Assembly (NCBI GenBank): GCA_963920635.1
Contig: OY987304.1
Span: 32,178,365-32,242,364 of the forward strand
Direction: 5' to 3'
Origin: Pseudeuparius sepicola
Taxonomy: Eukaryota > Arthropoda > Insecta > Coleoptera > Anthribidae
Length of the DNA: 64,000 nt
The position numbers and the translations under genes were made by a program. Below are positions 45,011-57,600 of this stretch, piece after piece. The notes under the pieces were generated by a model. That model searched no databases. It saw only the letters and a program-made list of their open reading frames with translations, and had not been told where the DNA came from. The number at the start of each line of letters is the position of its first letter. Position 1 is the stretch's first letter.

Positions 45011-45639
45011 CCAAGAACGGTAGACTGCTATCTGATAAGCGCGCCGGGAGCTACCGTTTAAAATATAGAAAGGGTGGGTTTTCTGTGGATGTTCTGTGTT
45101 TTTGAGCTACTTTTGCCAATCCTTTGATTTTTATACACTATTAAGAGTACAGAGAACTTTTATTTTTTACTTAGAATGTATCAAGACTAAGGGATTAATT
45201 TATAAAATTGCCAATATATGGAATAATTGCATAGAAGAAAATTTCGAAAATAGTTATTTATGGGCACTGAAGTTCAACTTTTTATGACTCATGTGGAATT
45301 TAGTTGCCGAGGCCTCTGGCTGAGGCAAATATAAAATATTATTATTATACAAAGTATTTTGAACGTTTGAAAGACGGTAAGTATGATACTAATCTTTTGC
45401 GATATTATTTTATAAATTAATATTAAAAATAATGTATGCCAAATTTTAGTTTCAATTTATTACAATATGTTTTATTTATGTATTCCGCTGCCAAGGCACA
45501 GCTCCCTCATTCACGAAATAATCACAAAACTCCTCTTGTTCAGCAACGCAAGCATGTCTTGGTGAGCATGTTTGGTAAGAAAGTCCAAATTGAAATATAT
45601 AGTCTTTATCAAGCTCTTCTAGGATGGAAGTAGGACATT

Positions 45640-46062
45640 CGGGTCTCAAAAATTATGTAATGTGCAACATGCCAATGTTATGGTTTGCACTTTTTCCACA
45701 TTCAAATTAATTTTAGTAAAAAAACTCTAAATCGTTTGGCTAAAATGCCAAATGCATTTTCAACTACTCTTCTTTAGTTAAAGAAGCTTTGGATGAAGAT
45801 GGAAAGGTTAAACTCTTTTACCTAGCAGTTCACTCTGTAAATCTCTTTCATAGTCATTTTCCGTAAAATGACGAGAACAAATATGACTGTTGTTGGGGTT
45901 GAAACTGTCCATTCTTTTACATCTTGCCACCCATGCTCTCCTAATCGTTTGTGAAACCATTTCTTTTGACTTGGGGAAGGTATGGAACATAATATTTTCG
46001 CCTGCTTTTTTTAAAGCGTAAGTTGTATTACAACCATAAACAGCACACCTCGTTCCTGTCAT
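45640..46062 (-). pseudogene. THAP exon next to Harbinger-type transposase remnant
   Basis: 46062-45829 encodes a full THAP domain: TRCAVYGC (first pair), a Trp in RRAWVARC, SHICSRHF (second pair) and YERDLQSELLG, ending at a possible donor CTAG|GTAAAA. Only 40-60 bp further on the same strand, 45790-45640 reads RRVVENAFGILAKRFRVF and, after a frameshift, LACCTLHNF, the end of the DDE_Tnp_4 transposase domain of HARBI1-like proteins. Proteins with an N-terminal THAP and a DDE_Tnp_4 domain are known in animals, so this is probably one element that lost its middle. The alternative is a host THAP gene with a transposon scar next to it. Confidence 0.65.
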
Positions 46063-47167
46063 AATGTATTCTAAATAAATAATAAAAATAAAGTATAGGG
46101 TAAAGTGTATTTAAAATGATAAAATGATAAAATATAAGTACCTATAATGGCACAAAACATTCGATACTAGAGAGATAATTTGACAAAATATATTAGTTTT
46201 TACGTTTTTAATACTAAGCAAGATGGTACTAATTTAGTATAAATATTCAATAATAGATTGAAAACTAAAAACAGGTTACATAAAATAAAGAAAACACAGT
46301 CAAAACCCGCGTCAAAACCCGCACCGCTGATGTACAAATAACACCGTTAGTCTAGCGCTGACGTCACACCCATCTGCCGACTGGCGAACATTACGCTTAC
46401 GAGATCGAGCAATCCTGTGCGTCTACCGTTCTTGTATATTTTGAATTATTTTAAAGTTGAAATGACAGTGCCATTCTTACCTATTTTTTTACCTAAGTAT
46501 TTTCATGCTGCATTCGTATTTTACGCCTGATAAATTTTCTTATAGAGGGCAACCAGACATACACTGTTTCAGTTTCCTATTAAAAAGAAACACTCGCCAC
46601 AATGAGTTCTAATCATTTTTCTTTAATTTCACATAAATCATAATCTAAATACAAAAAAAACATCTAATTTGACATACAGTTCTATGGAAATCTAAAATTT
46701 TTGCGGGGGCAAAAGATAGAAAATAATCTAGCTATCTTTATAATGCCCAAAATCGGTGAATAGCGACACTAATGACTTTATTGTCCCAACTCTCCCTATT
46801 TAGGGACCCTACCCTTTCATAGGCGCCGGGTTTTCAAAAACTGCGTGGGAGCAATGGCAAGGAAAATGTAAAACACAAAAACCAACAAGGGTGAAAATAA
46901 AGAATAATATTTTATTATAATTTTCATGCACACTAAAGTAACTTTATTATAGAAAAACGCACCTAATTCACATGAAATGCTCATTTCAGTTTTTTTAATA
47001 AACTGTATTTGCTACTGCATCCAAATTAACATAGCTTTGTAGTCAAAATCGTTTATCTATTGCACTCGGAAATAAAGTCGGCCCTACACGGAAATTGGAT
47101 AGTGCGCCTGATAGGCATTTTACGAAAAGTCGTGTGTCTCGCAGCGAGTCCTGCGTGGGGATATGAG
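46063..47167. other. No gene seen
   Basis: AT-rich; no domain, no clear inverted repeat. The portion after 46.8 kb is more GC-rich and continues past the hAT element at 48151, so it was one sequence before that insertion. Confidence 0.4.
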
Positions 47168-48150
47168 CATAGACGTAACTAGGTCGTATTTTTAGGGGGG
47201 GCTGATCAGGACCAGCTCAAGATTTTGCGGGGCCGGGTGCCGCATGAAAATGCGGGGCCCCGACAAGAAATTATTTAATCCATTAAGAAGAAATTTTTGA
47301 AAGTCGGTACGCTACTTACAAAGGTATATTTTTTACATGTCATTCTGTAAAATGGTAGGCCGGGGCTACGAGTTTGGATCACTTCTGTGACGTATATAGG
47401 AATTAATTTCGAGTGGTGGAGGTACAATTTTTGTGTCTTTTTTAAAAAATAAATATAAATAAAAAATAAAAAATTACATAAAATTAGTCTTGGGAAATCC
47501 CAATATCTTCAAATTTACAAGCTGGAGTGAATATTTTCAAATTCCGAAATGGGTTCGGTCCCGCCCTTCTAAATACGTTAACTGATTGGATCACCCTATA
47601 CCACCCTTGAGGTGCCACACCCAAAAACGTTAATTTTAAGGCTTCAAAAAATAATGTACCTATAGGTCTATCTACTGGTAATTTTGAATCATCTTTAATT
47701 TATTTAAGAAAAAACATTATGAAAAAGTAGAGGTTTCCGAGTAGAAACCAGAGAAAAAATGTTGGGAATGTCTGCTATTTTGTGATGCAAGATTATAAAA
47801 AATAAAAGTCTGGAGTCTGGCACAGCAAAAGTACATTCTCCGACGCCCGTCTCGTCTCTCTTTCTCTCGGCAGCAGGCACGGTGTGTTCGCTCTCGCTTG
47901 CGCGTTTAAATTTCAGTCGGATTTTGTGGGGGCACAAGGCGCAAGATTCCGCAAGAGCAAGCGATTCGTCGAAACTGGTGAATTTAAAAAGGCGCGTGCG
48001 GTGTTCGCCGTGTTGCGTAACGTTGCGTTGTCTTTAGATCTATTCTGTTTACGGGAAGCATATCTTCGCAAATCCTTTACATTTTAGGGAGGGCTAATAG
48101 AAATTTAGGGGGGGCTAAGCCCCCCCTAGCCCCCCCTAGTTACGTCTATG
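47168..48150. mobile_element. hAT-type element, 983 bp
   Basis: Ends CATAGACGTAACTAGG and complement CTAGTTACGTCTATG are inverted and continue into G- or C-runs (AGGGGGGGCT). Flanks GATATGAG (47160-47167) and GATATGCG (48151-48158) match at 7 of 8 positions. Two open frames inside (47937-47704 minus, 47884-48087 plus) have no domain. Non-autonomous. Confidence 0.8.
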
Positions 48151-48337
48151 GATATGCGCCCCATCGCGTCGCCTCCATGAAGTCGGCGCCACTGCTACCC
48201 TTGTCTAGTTATAGACTAAGGGATTTACCTTGAGGATTCATTTCACCCTTGTCTTGTCTCACGATCACCGCCCTCGTAAAATAAACTGGACTGCTTTTCC
48301 AATACAATCATTTGTCCCACCTACCTACATACATAAA

Positions 48338-48373
48338 ATCACAGACCTATATATACATATATAGGTCTGTGAT
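48338..48373. repeat. 36-bp palindrome
   Basis: Arms ATCACAGACCTATATA and TATATAGGTCTGTGAT are perfect complements around TACA. It lies in a spacer just downstream of the hAT element; no function is apparent. Confidence 0.7.
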
Positions 48374-48905
48374 AATATAGATGCCCCACCGAAAGGTCGG
48401 CCATATTGAGCGCATACGTCATTGGCTGTCAAATGCACGAGGACCGTGGTTGGCCGTTGTCAAATGTCATTTTGTGTTGCCACCACTAATTTCGCTTTTC
48501 CCTTAGAATGCACTCTAAATCCCCTAAAATGCACACAATATATGGCGGCTATCCAGACCACATACCTATATAATACAAGGCGGGCGCCAGCGCCCTCTGC
48601 CCGATAGCTAAAACTTAGTGGAGGGACGAGGGCCCAATTGCGGTCCAGTTTATTTTACGAGGGCTGTTCTCGCACGATACACAGATAACGGTATATGTCC
48701 GCGCGCAAGCTGTGCATGCTGTGGCGTCAACGGTGACGCTTATTTAACAAAATCAGGGCTACCTTTTATTGTTAAACAGAAATTTGACTCGTTTACAGTG
48801 ATCTAAGCAACCACATATACACCAAGGTGTCTCAAAGTGCCTACATTCTGTTTTTCTATTTAACTTCACGTGAAATTGATAACTGACGTATTCGTGTCAG
48901 TGAGA

Positions 48906-49779
48906 CCTGGACCAACACTATATTAAAGACCTGTGCATAGCGCTATTTCAAATAAGCGATCGCCACTGGCGCTACACGACGAAACAAATTAACACGGTGG
49001 TTTTAGTTAAAACACCATTGTTGCAGAATCTTTTATAAAATAAAAACATGCAAATATGTCTGTTACAAGGAAGTTAATATTTAAAATAAAGTAAAATATT
49101 TGTTTGTTATGTCCCTCTAATTTGACAAGTTCACATGGCATATTTCCATACATTTTCTAAGAAAAGCCAGTCTAAAAAGCAAGCAAGAGTATTTGGTACC
49201 TTTCGGTTTGAAACGCAGTCCATGGCTAGTTGTAGTATGTGAAAGCATAAAACACATTAGATTTTTCAGTTTCTTCTTTATATGGAGGACTATTGGTTCG
49301 CTTTGAAGTTATAAACAAAATTTTCTATTTTCATTCCTGCATACGTTAAAAAATACTCTTCCAAAATAATATCTTTAATTTTCGCTTCTTCAGCTGGTTG
49401 ATCAGATCCTACCATAATTCCAAAATAGTATTTGTTCTTCTGAAATTCATCTAATGGTCTGTGCATACCATTTTCTTCATGTGTGCGAAAATTTCATGTT
49501 ATCACAAACAAATCTACCTCGAAAAGCCGTATTAATAGGATAAAACTGCCAAATACTGGATGCAAAGACAATTCGTTACCGTAAAAAGAAGGTAAATCAA
49601 AATAAAGCTGGATATTTAAAATTTTGGATTTTTTAAACGTCAGAAACTGACATCCCAATAGCCCCAGAATGCCCGCCTATAACCTATAATTTTTTTCGTC
49701 GTGTAGCGCCCACCCGAATCCGTAAACAACAATGAAATAGGACGGCATGCTCGGATCTTTAATATAGTGTTGGTCCAGG
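48906..49779. mobile_element. TIR element 'CCTGGACC', complete copy C, 874 bp
   Basis: Ends CCTGGACCAACACTATATTA and its complement form 24-bp perfect tips (to AAAGA) flanked by TGAGA at 48901-48905 and 49780-49784. A second inner pair GGCGCTACACGACGAAA is also inverted (48977, 49697). No transposase. The 5-bp duplication would fit Transib and a few other groups but the ends are not diagnostic. Copies A, B and D at 11.9, 44.4 and 26.6 kb define the family. Confidence 0.75.
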
Positions 49780-49838
49780 TGAGACTAATCTCAGGACTAT
49801 TTTTTATAAGTTGACCGCCCTTTTGTCGAAGTGACGTA

Positions 49839-50971
49839 CCGTAAAACGGGGTTACTTTGCACCTGTCAGGATAACTTTGCACCAATGTTGTAAATGTTAT
49901 TTATAGACACTTATTTCCTCTAATTTGTATTTTTTCAGTTTATAACATTTTCTACTAATAGATGGAGCCGCAATAAGTAATTGCAACAGGTTAGACTCCC
50001 CCTGTCGCCATTAGTTGTTGATCAGCTGTTACCGGTATCTTAACCTCAAAATTTCTTTGTTTTATAGCTCCCCAAAATTTTATTGGCCAGGAATTTCTAG
50101 CTGATAAAAAGTGGTGAGAATACATTTAATTGCATGTACCCACTATTGTTTATACATATAATAAAAAACAAAGTTATTAGAATTTGGAATCGAAGTAAAA
50201 ATAATTTGTTTATTATAATAACGGTTTTCTAGAAAATTGGGGATATTTTGCACCACTTTTAGTGGTGTCTACTCACCACTTTCAGTGGTGTCTACTCTTC
50301 AAGCCCTTTCATTTAATACCAATATTAAGGAGGTTGAAAAGATAATGTAACCCGCCATCTTGGACGGCGGTCATTTGAATTTAGTGAGATGTCACATGTC
50401 ACTAACTTTATCGTTTTCTACTTTCAAGCCCTTTCGTTTGATACCGGATTAAAAAGAAAATATAATCCGCCATCTTGGAGCGGCGGCGATATTGAATTTA
50501 GTGTGGTAGTTTGATGTCACTAACTTCATCGTTTTCTACTCTTCAAGCTTTTTCATTTGATACCCATATTAAAGGGGTTGTTACCCCAATAAAAAATAGC
50601 AGCTTTAAATGCCTATTATTGGCCAAATTAAGTAATTAAATATGCGGAAAACGTATCTATTGTGGTGCAAAGTAAATTAAGTTGGGTTTCTTTGCAGCAG
50701 TGTCAGTTTACAGGCTAAAAATAATTCAAATTTCAAATCGTGCAAAGTATCCCTCTTATAGGGTATACTTTGGATCATAATTAAAATGAGTGCCACCTTT
50801 TAGTGACGCGTTAAACCTAGTTCTAAACATAGGTACACTTGTTTTATAACCTATACAATTGTCTTCCACAAAAAAATACCGGTACCTACTGGATTTAAAA
50901 TATTTTAACTTTTGCATTTCAAAAATTAGGTAAAAAAGTGGCGCAAAGTAACAAGTAATCCCGTTTTACGG
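49839..50971. mobile_element. TIR element with TA duplication carrying 122-bp repeat units
   Basis: Ends CCGTAAAACGGGGTTACTTT and complement of CCGTAAAACGGGATTACTTG are inverted and flanked by TA (49837-49838, 50972-50973). Length is 1133 bp. Between 50280 and 50590 it contains three units of a repeat beginning TTCAAGCCCTTTCATTT.ATACC, the same unit that forms the array at 57.1-57.7 kb in the opposite orientation. No transposase. Confidence 0.8.
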
Positions 50972-51646
50972 TAGGTGCGCAGAAGAGTTTAATTTTCGTT
51001 CTCCTAGCTGACATACCGATATCTCTGTATAGTGCCTTGTCTATCCATGGGTAGACAAGGATTTAGGATTTCAATCGATTAATTTATACAGTGCGAAAAC
51101 TGTAAAATACTTAAATAGAAAAAAAAAACAATGAAAAACTTGAGGAAGCTCCAAAACTGGGGAAGCTCAAAACCCCCTCTATTTCTTTGCTCAAAACAGA
51201 AAATAATAATAATTATTAAAAGTGTATATTTGGTTGCCTACAATTTCATTCTGGTATCTGGCACCTCCAAATCGTATCCAAATCTTATTATTACCTAAGT
51301 AATTGATTTATGGAAGGTTTATTATTACACTATATAAATAGGAATATTATGTTGCTTTTGATGATACACTAGTGTGATAAGACCTTTCCAACAAATCGGT
51401 AAATCCTGTTTCCTGTTGAGGAAATCTACAGGTGACCGCAGGCCGCTACAGTCGGTCAAACGGGTTTCTATCGGAAAAGTTGAATTTCCCAATCAGAAGC
51501 CTGCTGGGTTCCCTTAAAGCTCTCGTATTGATTTTCTGTGGCATTTTCAGCTGATTTCCAGATAAGACAACGGTTCTATTTTAGTGTTATCATCCGAAAA
51601 GTGGAAAAGTTCTCATTGGTTTTCGTTTAAAACAATACTGTGAAAT

Positions 51647-54600
51647 ATGCAAAACAACGATGGGGTAAATAACAGAAATATGACCCCCCACATGTGGTTG
51701 TTTTTAAAATTAGCGGTTTTGGCTTTTGGAACTCTTCTGTTCAAGTATTATGGTGGAAATTACGTAGGAATTGAAAAACTGCAAAATTCAAGTGAAAATG
51801 GCGTGCACGTCGGGAAGGATAATATTTCCAATAAAGAAAATATGACGAAAATTTCATTTAAAAAGAATCCAGTGAAAAAGGTTATGGTTCAGCCTTCCTG
51901 CCCTAAATCTTATATGTTGATAATTTTGGACGAAATTTGCGAGGATCTGCTACTAAAAAGGGAGTTTTGTTTGCCGGAGGACGTGCATAATCTATCTAAA
52001 CATAGAATTCCGAAGAGTTATATGATTGCTAAAAACAAGTCTAGTGGTAGTGAATCTCAAGGTAAGTAATATATACAGGGTGAGTCAGAATGTATAGTAA
52101 ATACTTTAAAGGGGTGTTCGGCAGGTAGTTTTAAGGGGGGGCCTTTCATATAAAATTTTACGATTTGGGCTTTCCTTGCCAAGTTATTCGGGTCTACAGG
52201 GTGACCCAAAAGTTTTTTTTATTTATAGCTCAATAACGGCACTACTCAAAAATTTTAGATTTGGTATGTGGTATCTACTTACTGGAAGACGCCTTAGGTT
52301 AGGTAGTTTATTAATTTACACAATGCCCTAAAAAAGGGTAAAAACTAACAACCCCTATTAATTTTTTTGCTCAAACTTTTTTGAGGTTATCTTTTTGGTC
52401 TTGCAGGTCCACCATTTCACTGTACCTTTTCATTTTGCAACAAAAGTGTACTCTTGTTTCATAACGATAAAATCAACCGTTTGCGTTGAAATTGGCAAAA
52501 CGTGCCCCAAAACACCTGTTATTAACTTCAACATTCGAAACATAAAATTTTTATCTACCGCTTTCAAACGTTACAGATCGACTGTACATTCAAAATAAGG
52601 AAAAAAATACCAATTGGACATTGGTCAAAACAGCATTGGTTTTCTTAAAATAGGGTGTTCAAATTTTGTTAAAATCAATCCTTTCCATTTTGAAAGCTAA
52701 TAAGTTTTGGTACATTGTTCATAGGAATTTTTTTCCCAGTTTAAATATTACATGGTACAGTCGATGTGTAACGTTTGAAAGCGGTACCTAGGTAAAAATT
52801 TTTTGTTTCGATGTTGAAGTTAACAGGTGTTTTGGGGCACGTTTTGCCAATTTCAACGCAAACGGTTGATTTTATCGTTATGAAACAAGAGTACACTTTT
52901 GTTGCAAAATGAAAAGATACACTGAAATGATGGACCTGCAAGACCAAAAAGATAACCTCAAAAAAGTTTGAGGGTTGTTAGTTTTTATACCCTTTTTAGG
53001 GCACTGTGTAAATGAATAAACTACCCTAAGGCGTCTTCCAGTAACTAAATAACATACCACATTTCAAATTTTTAAGTAGTGCCGTTATTGAGATATAAAA
53101 TAAAAAAATACTTTCGGGTCACCCTGTTGACCGGAATAACTTTGCAAGGAAAGCCCAAATCGAAAAACTTTATATGAAAGACCCAGTGGCGGCCCCCTTG
53201 GGATATTATTTAATAAAAAAAGACTATTAGGCTATTTGTATAACCAGATCTTATTGCATCAAATAATAATAAAAACAGCAATGCAATATTCAATATTCCA
53301 TCATGTGATAAGTTGTGATTTTTTCTTTTTCTCCGTTTTTTTAAATGATGACTCATTTTTTTATATAATAGTGTGAATTCTAATTTTTATTAACCGACTT
53401 CAAAAAAGGAGGAGGTTATCAATTCGGTTGTATGTATTTTTTTATGTTTGTTACCTCAGAACTCCGTCATTTATAAACCGATTTGGACATTTTTTTTTTA
53501 TTTGAACGGGTATATCTACAGAATGGTCCCATTTAATTTTGAAGAAAAAATTCCACCCCTAAAGATGGACAAATAGGGGATGAAATTTCATATTGAACCA
53601 ATTTCGATGATTATTTTTTTATTAGAAAGGGAGTACCTACCTTAGAGGTGGCCCCATTAGTTTATGAAGAAAAAATTCCACCCATAATGGTGGAAAAATG
53701 GGGAATGACATTTCATATTGGACCGATTTCGATGATTCTCTTTTTATTAGAAAGGGATTACTTTAGGAGTGGCCCCATTTAAATTTGGGTGGACAAATAG
53801 GGGATGAAATTTTATATAGAACCGATTTCGATGATTCTTTCTTTCTTGGAAAGGGGTTACCTTAGGGGTGGTCCCATTTAAATTTAAAGAAAAAAATTCC
53901 ACCCCTAAGGGTAGATAAATAGGGGATGAACCATATTGGACCGATTTGGATGATTCTTATTTTATTAGAAAGGGGTTACCTTAGGGATGGTCACATTTAA
54001 ATTTGAAGAGAAATTAAATTTGAAAAGAAAAATTTCAATCCTAAGGGTGGACAAATAGAGGATGGAATTTTATATTGGACCGATTTCGATCATTCTTAAT
54101 ATGTAATTCACTAAAATATAAGAAATAAAAAAATTTTAACAAAAAAATTAACACCGACTTCAAAAATTTGGCCGTATGCACACTCCACTAAAAAATAAAA
54201 AAAAAATAACAAAAAATAACACCAACTTCACAAATTTGCCCGTATGCACATTTCAACTAAAATTTTAGAAATATTTTTCTCTTTCTAAATTGAGTTATCT
54301 TTGGAGTTAGTGACAGTAAGGTATGATGTAAGTAGGATATGATGTATTCATATCTAAATAGATTTAAATTCCTTGCCTTGACTGTTGACTGTCACCAAAT
54401 CCAAAGGAAACTCAATTTAGAATGAGAAAAATATTTCTATAATTTTAGTTGAAATGTGTATACGGGCAAATTTGTGAAGTCGGTTTTAATTTTTTTGTTA
54501 AATTTTTTTTATTTTGCTCTTTTTATTTTGTTAAGAGTACCTAATAAATAGGTTGTCAACCATGACTCAGTGTTTTCATTAAAAAAATTAAATTTGCCCC

Positions 54601-57600
54601 CCCCCTCTTAAATTTGTGTAACTGATCATTGATCGTCCCCTCCCCATGTTAAAATCCTAGGGCCGTCACTGGAAAGACCCCCTTTAAAATCACCTGGCGA
54701 ACACTCCTTTAAAGTATTTACTATACAATCTGACTCACCCTGTATAAATATATATACAGTATGTCCCCTGCTAGGTGAAATTGCGAAGAAATTTAACTTT
54801 AAGTTTTTGTTTCCTCGGGAATCAAGGTTCACGTTAAGAAAATATTATTACACGGGGTGTTCAAAAATTTCAATTTTGAAATTAGGTCAAAGAGTGAAGT
54901 ACTCCTATTTTTCAAAATATATCAAGAAGTTATTTACAACAGTTGTTTGGCATTGAGAGAAGATGTCAAATACCAAATCACAGGCGCGCCTACTAGAAAC
55001 ACATTTTTTCGTTATTATTGTTGATTATTGTGGGTCTTATGTAATAATTATTGTATTTGTTCACTCTGTATTTTAAAGTTTTTCATTACATAATAATAAT
55101 AATTAAAAATAATCAATTCTGCAATAAATTCTTTCTTGCCATTTTAGTTGCTGCTGCTGAACTGAAATTCGGCATTGCAGTGTTTTTGTGGATTGAGAAT
55201 AAGCTGAAAATGTCAATTTCTACGTATTTCACAGAGGGCGTCACTTGCGCTGTTTTTGCATGGCGCTTTGACTCGTAACTTTTTTGAAGTTTTCTCTTTG
55301 GTCTTGCAGGTCCATCATTTTAATGCATCTTTTTATTCTGCAACAAAAAGCTACTTTTGTTTCATAACAATAAAATCAACCGTTTGCATTGAAATTGGCA
55401 AAACGTGCCCCAAAACACCTGTTAACTCTAACATTCGAAACAAAATTTTAGCAGTCAAAATGATGAAAAAAAAGCCAAATGGACATTGGTCAAAACACCA
55501 CTGGTTTTCTTGAAATAGGTTGTTCAAATGTTGTCAAATTCAATCCTTTCCATTTTGAAAGCAAATAATTTTTATTTTATTGTTCATAGGGATTTTTTCT
55601 TACTTTAAGTGGTGCCTTATGGTGCAGTTGATTATGTTTCGAAATGTTGGAGTTACCCAAGTTAACCGCTAATAACATACCTACATAAATCCGACAACCA
55701 AATCCGCCTGTAAACGAAATAAATAAAAAAATACCGTAGACTATAAACCGATACGGAGGCACTGCATCACGTTTGGGGTCAAATTTTGTCAATTTCAACG
55801 TAAACGGTTGATATTTTCTAAAATTTATTTGTGGCGCAAACAGTAATTTTTAATTGGGTTTTTCGCCACCAAACTGATTGAAAGACAACTTTTTCAAGTT
55901 GCCTCAAAAATTCATAAATTCTTAACACTGAATGAACGAAACTTTAAACGTGTAACTCAAAAAATAACTTCAACAAATTTGTTTTCTGAGCTTTTTTGAG
56001 GATAAATCTTCCTCCTTTCATGACATGATCTTTGAGAAAGGAGGAAGATTTATCCTCCGAAAGCTCAGAAAACAAATTTGTTGAAGTTATTTTTTGAGTT
56101 ACACGTTTAAAGTTTCGTTCATTCAGTGTTAAGAATTTATGAATTTTCGAGGCAACTTGAAAAAGTTGTCTTTCAATCAGTTTGGTGGCGAAAAACCCAA
56201 TTAAAAATTAAATGTAAACGGTTGATTTTATCGTTATGAAACAAGGGTACCTTTTTGTTGCAGAATGAAAAGATGCACTAAAATGATGGACCTGAAAGAC
56301 CAAAAAGATAACCTCAAACAGTTACGAGTAAAAGCACCACCCAAAAATTGCGCAAGGGGCGCCCTCTATATGAGCTACGTACGCAGTGCGGTTCCAAATT
56401 TCACATATGTAGCTTGCTTATTTTTTGAGACATTGCCATAATTCAATTTCGAAAAGAGAATCTTAGAAACGAAGAACTTTAGGGTCTATGTTTATATGAG
56501 CAACCCAACTTACAAGAGTTTTTTCTACAAAATATCAAAGTCCTAATCAAAAAACGTGGGCCAAATAAATACTTAATTATACCTTTTATAGTACAACCAC
56601 TGAAAAATAACAGCAAAAATATACTCCCCTACTATAGTGGAGAAATTAATTACATATAAAAATTATAAAGGACGTCGTGAAATTCTTATTTCTAATTGCC
56701 GTTGTCAAAATAGTGCACGAATAAATATAATTTTACCTACTCAAATGAAGTAGCATACTGTCTCTTTTGATTAGAGTTCTTGGATTGGGAGAGTTAGGAC
56801 AATAATGTCACTTTTTAATAATGGCAAATCATAGGATATTGTCTTCCGTGATTCGGCATATATTTTTACAACCTTTTTTACAAGCTTTTATTTAACTTGC
56901 AATGTATGTATGTATGTATTTATGTACGTATGTATGTATGTATGTATGTATGTATGTATGTATGTATGTATGTATGTATGTATGTATGTATGTATGTATG
57001 TATGTATGTTTAGGTCAAAAGCTGAATTAGAACCACATCCTGACATCCGATTGAGCTGAAATTTTACATACAACTTTAGTTCAGGTGACAATACAATATA
57101 CAATACTCAATATTGTAATACTTTCAACATGGCCGTCGCCACAAGATGGCGGATGATGTATTTTTTGTCAACTCCCTTAATATGGGTATCAAATAAAAGG
57201 GCTTGAAGAATAGAAAACGATAGAGTTAGTGCAACCACACTAAATTCAATATGGCCGCCGCTCCAAGATGGCGGATAATGTATTTTTTTGTAAACGCCCT
57301 TAATATGGGTATCAAATGAAAGGGCTTGAAAAGTAGAAAACGACAAAGTTAGTGACATCACACTAAATTCAATATGGCCGCCCCTCTAAGATGGCGGATA
57401 ATGTATTTTTTGTCAACCCCCTTAATATGAGTATCAATAGAAAGGGCTTGAAGAGTAGAAAACGATAGAGTTAGTGAGGTCACACTAAATTCAATATGGC
57501 CGTCGCTCCAAGATGGCGGATGATGTATTTTTTTGTCAACCCCCTTAATATGGGTATCAAATGAAAGGGCTTGAAGAGTAGAAAACGATAAAGTTACTGA

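Larger units (their letters stand above)
52076..54742. mobile_element. TIR element with long inverted arms, host of a nested hAT
   Basis: Ends CAGGGTGAGTCAGAATGTAT and its near-complement are flanked by TA (52074-52075, 54743-54744). The arms extend about 600 bp each and meet near 52700; the right arm is cut by a later hAT insertion at 53184-54671. The left end lies only 12 bp past the end of exon 1 of the unknown membrane-protein gene. The mirrored open frames at 52395-52598 and 52947-52741 are the two arms read in opposite directions, not genes. Confidence 0.8.

Noticed and set aside
47884..48087. Plus-strand 67-codon frame
   Set aside because: Lies inside a non-autonomous hAT element and lacks any transposase motif.
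52395..52947. Two near-identical proteins encoded on opposite strands (52395-52598 and 52947-52741)
   Set aside because: They are the two arms of one inverted-repeat transposon.
56888..57103. Minus-strand frame with repeated Ile-His-Thr-Tyr
   Set aside because: It is the translation of the TATG microsatellite.
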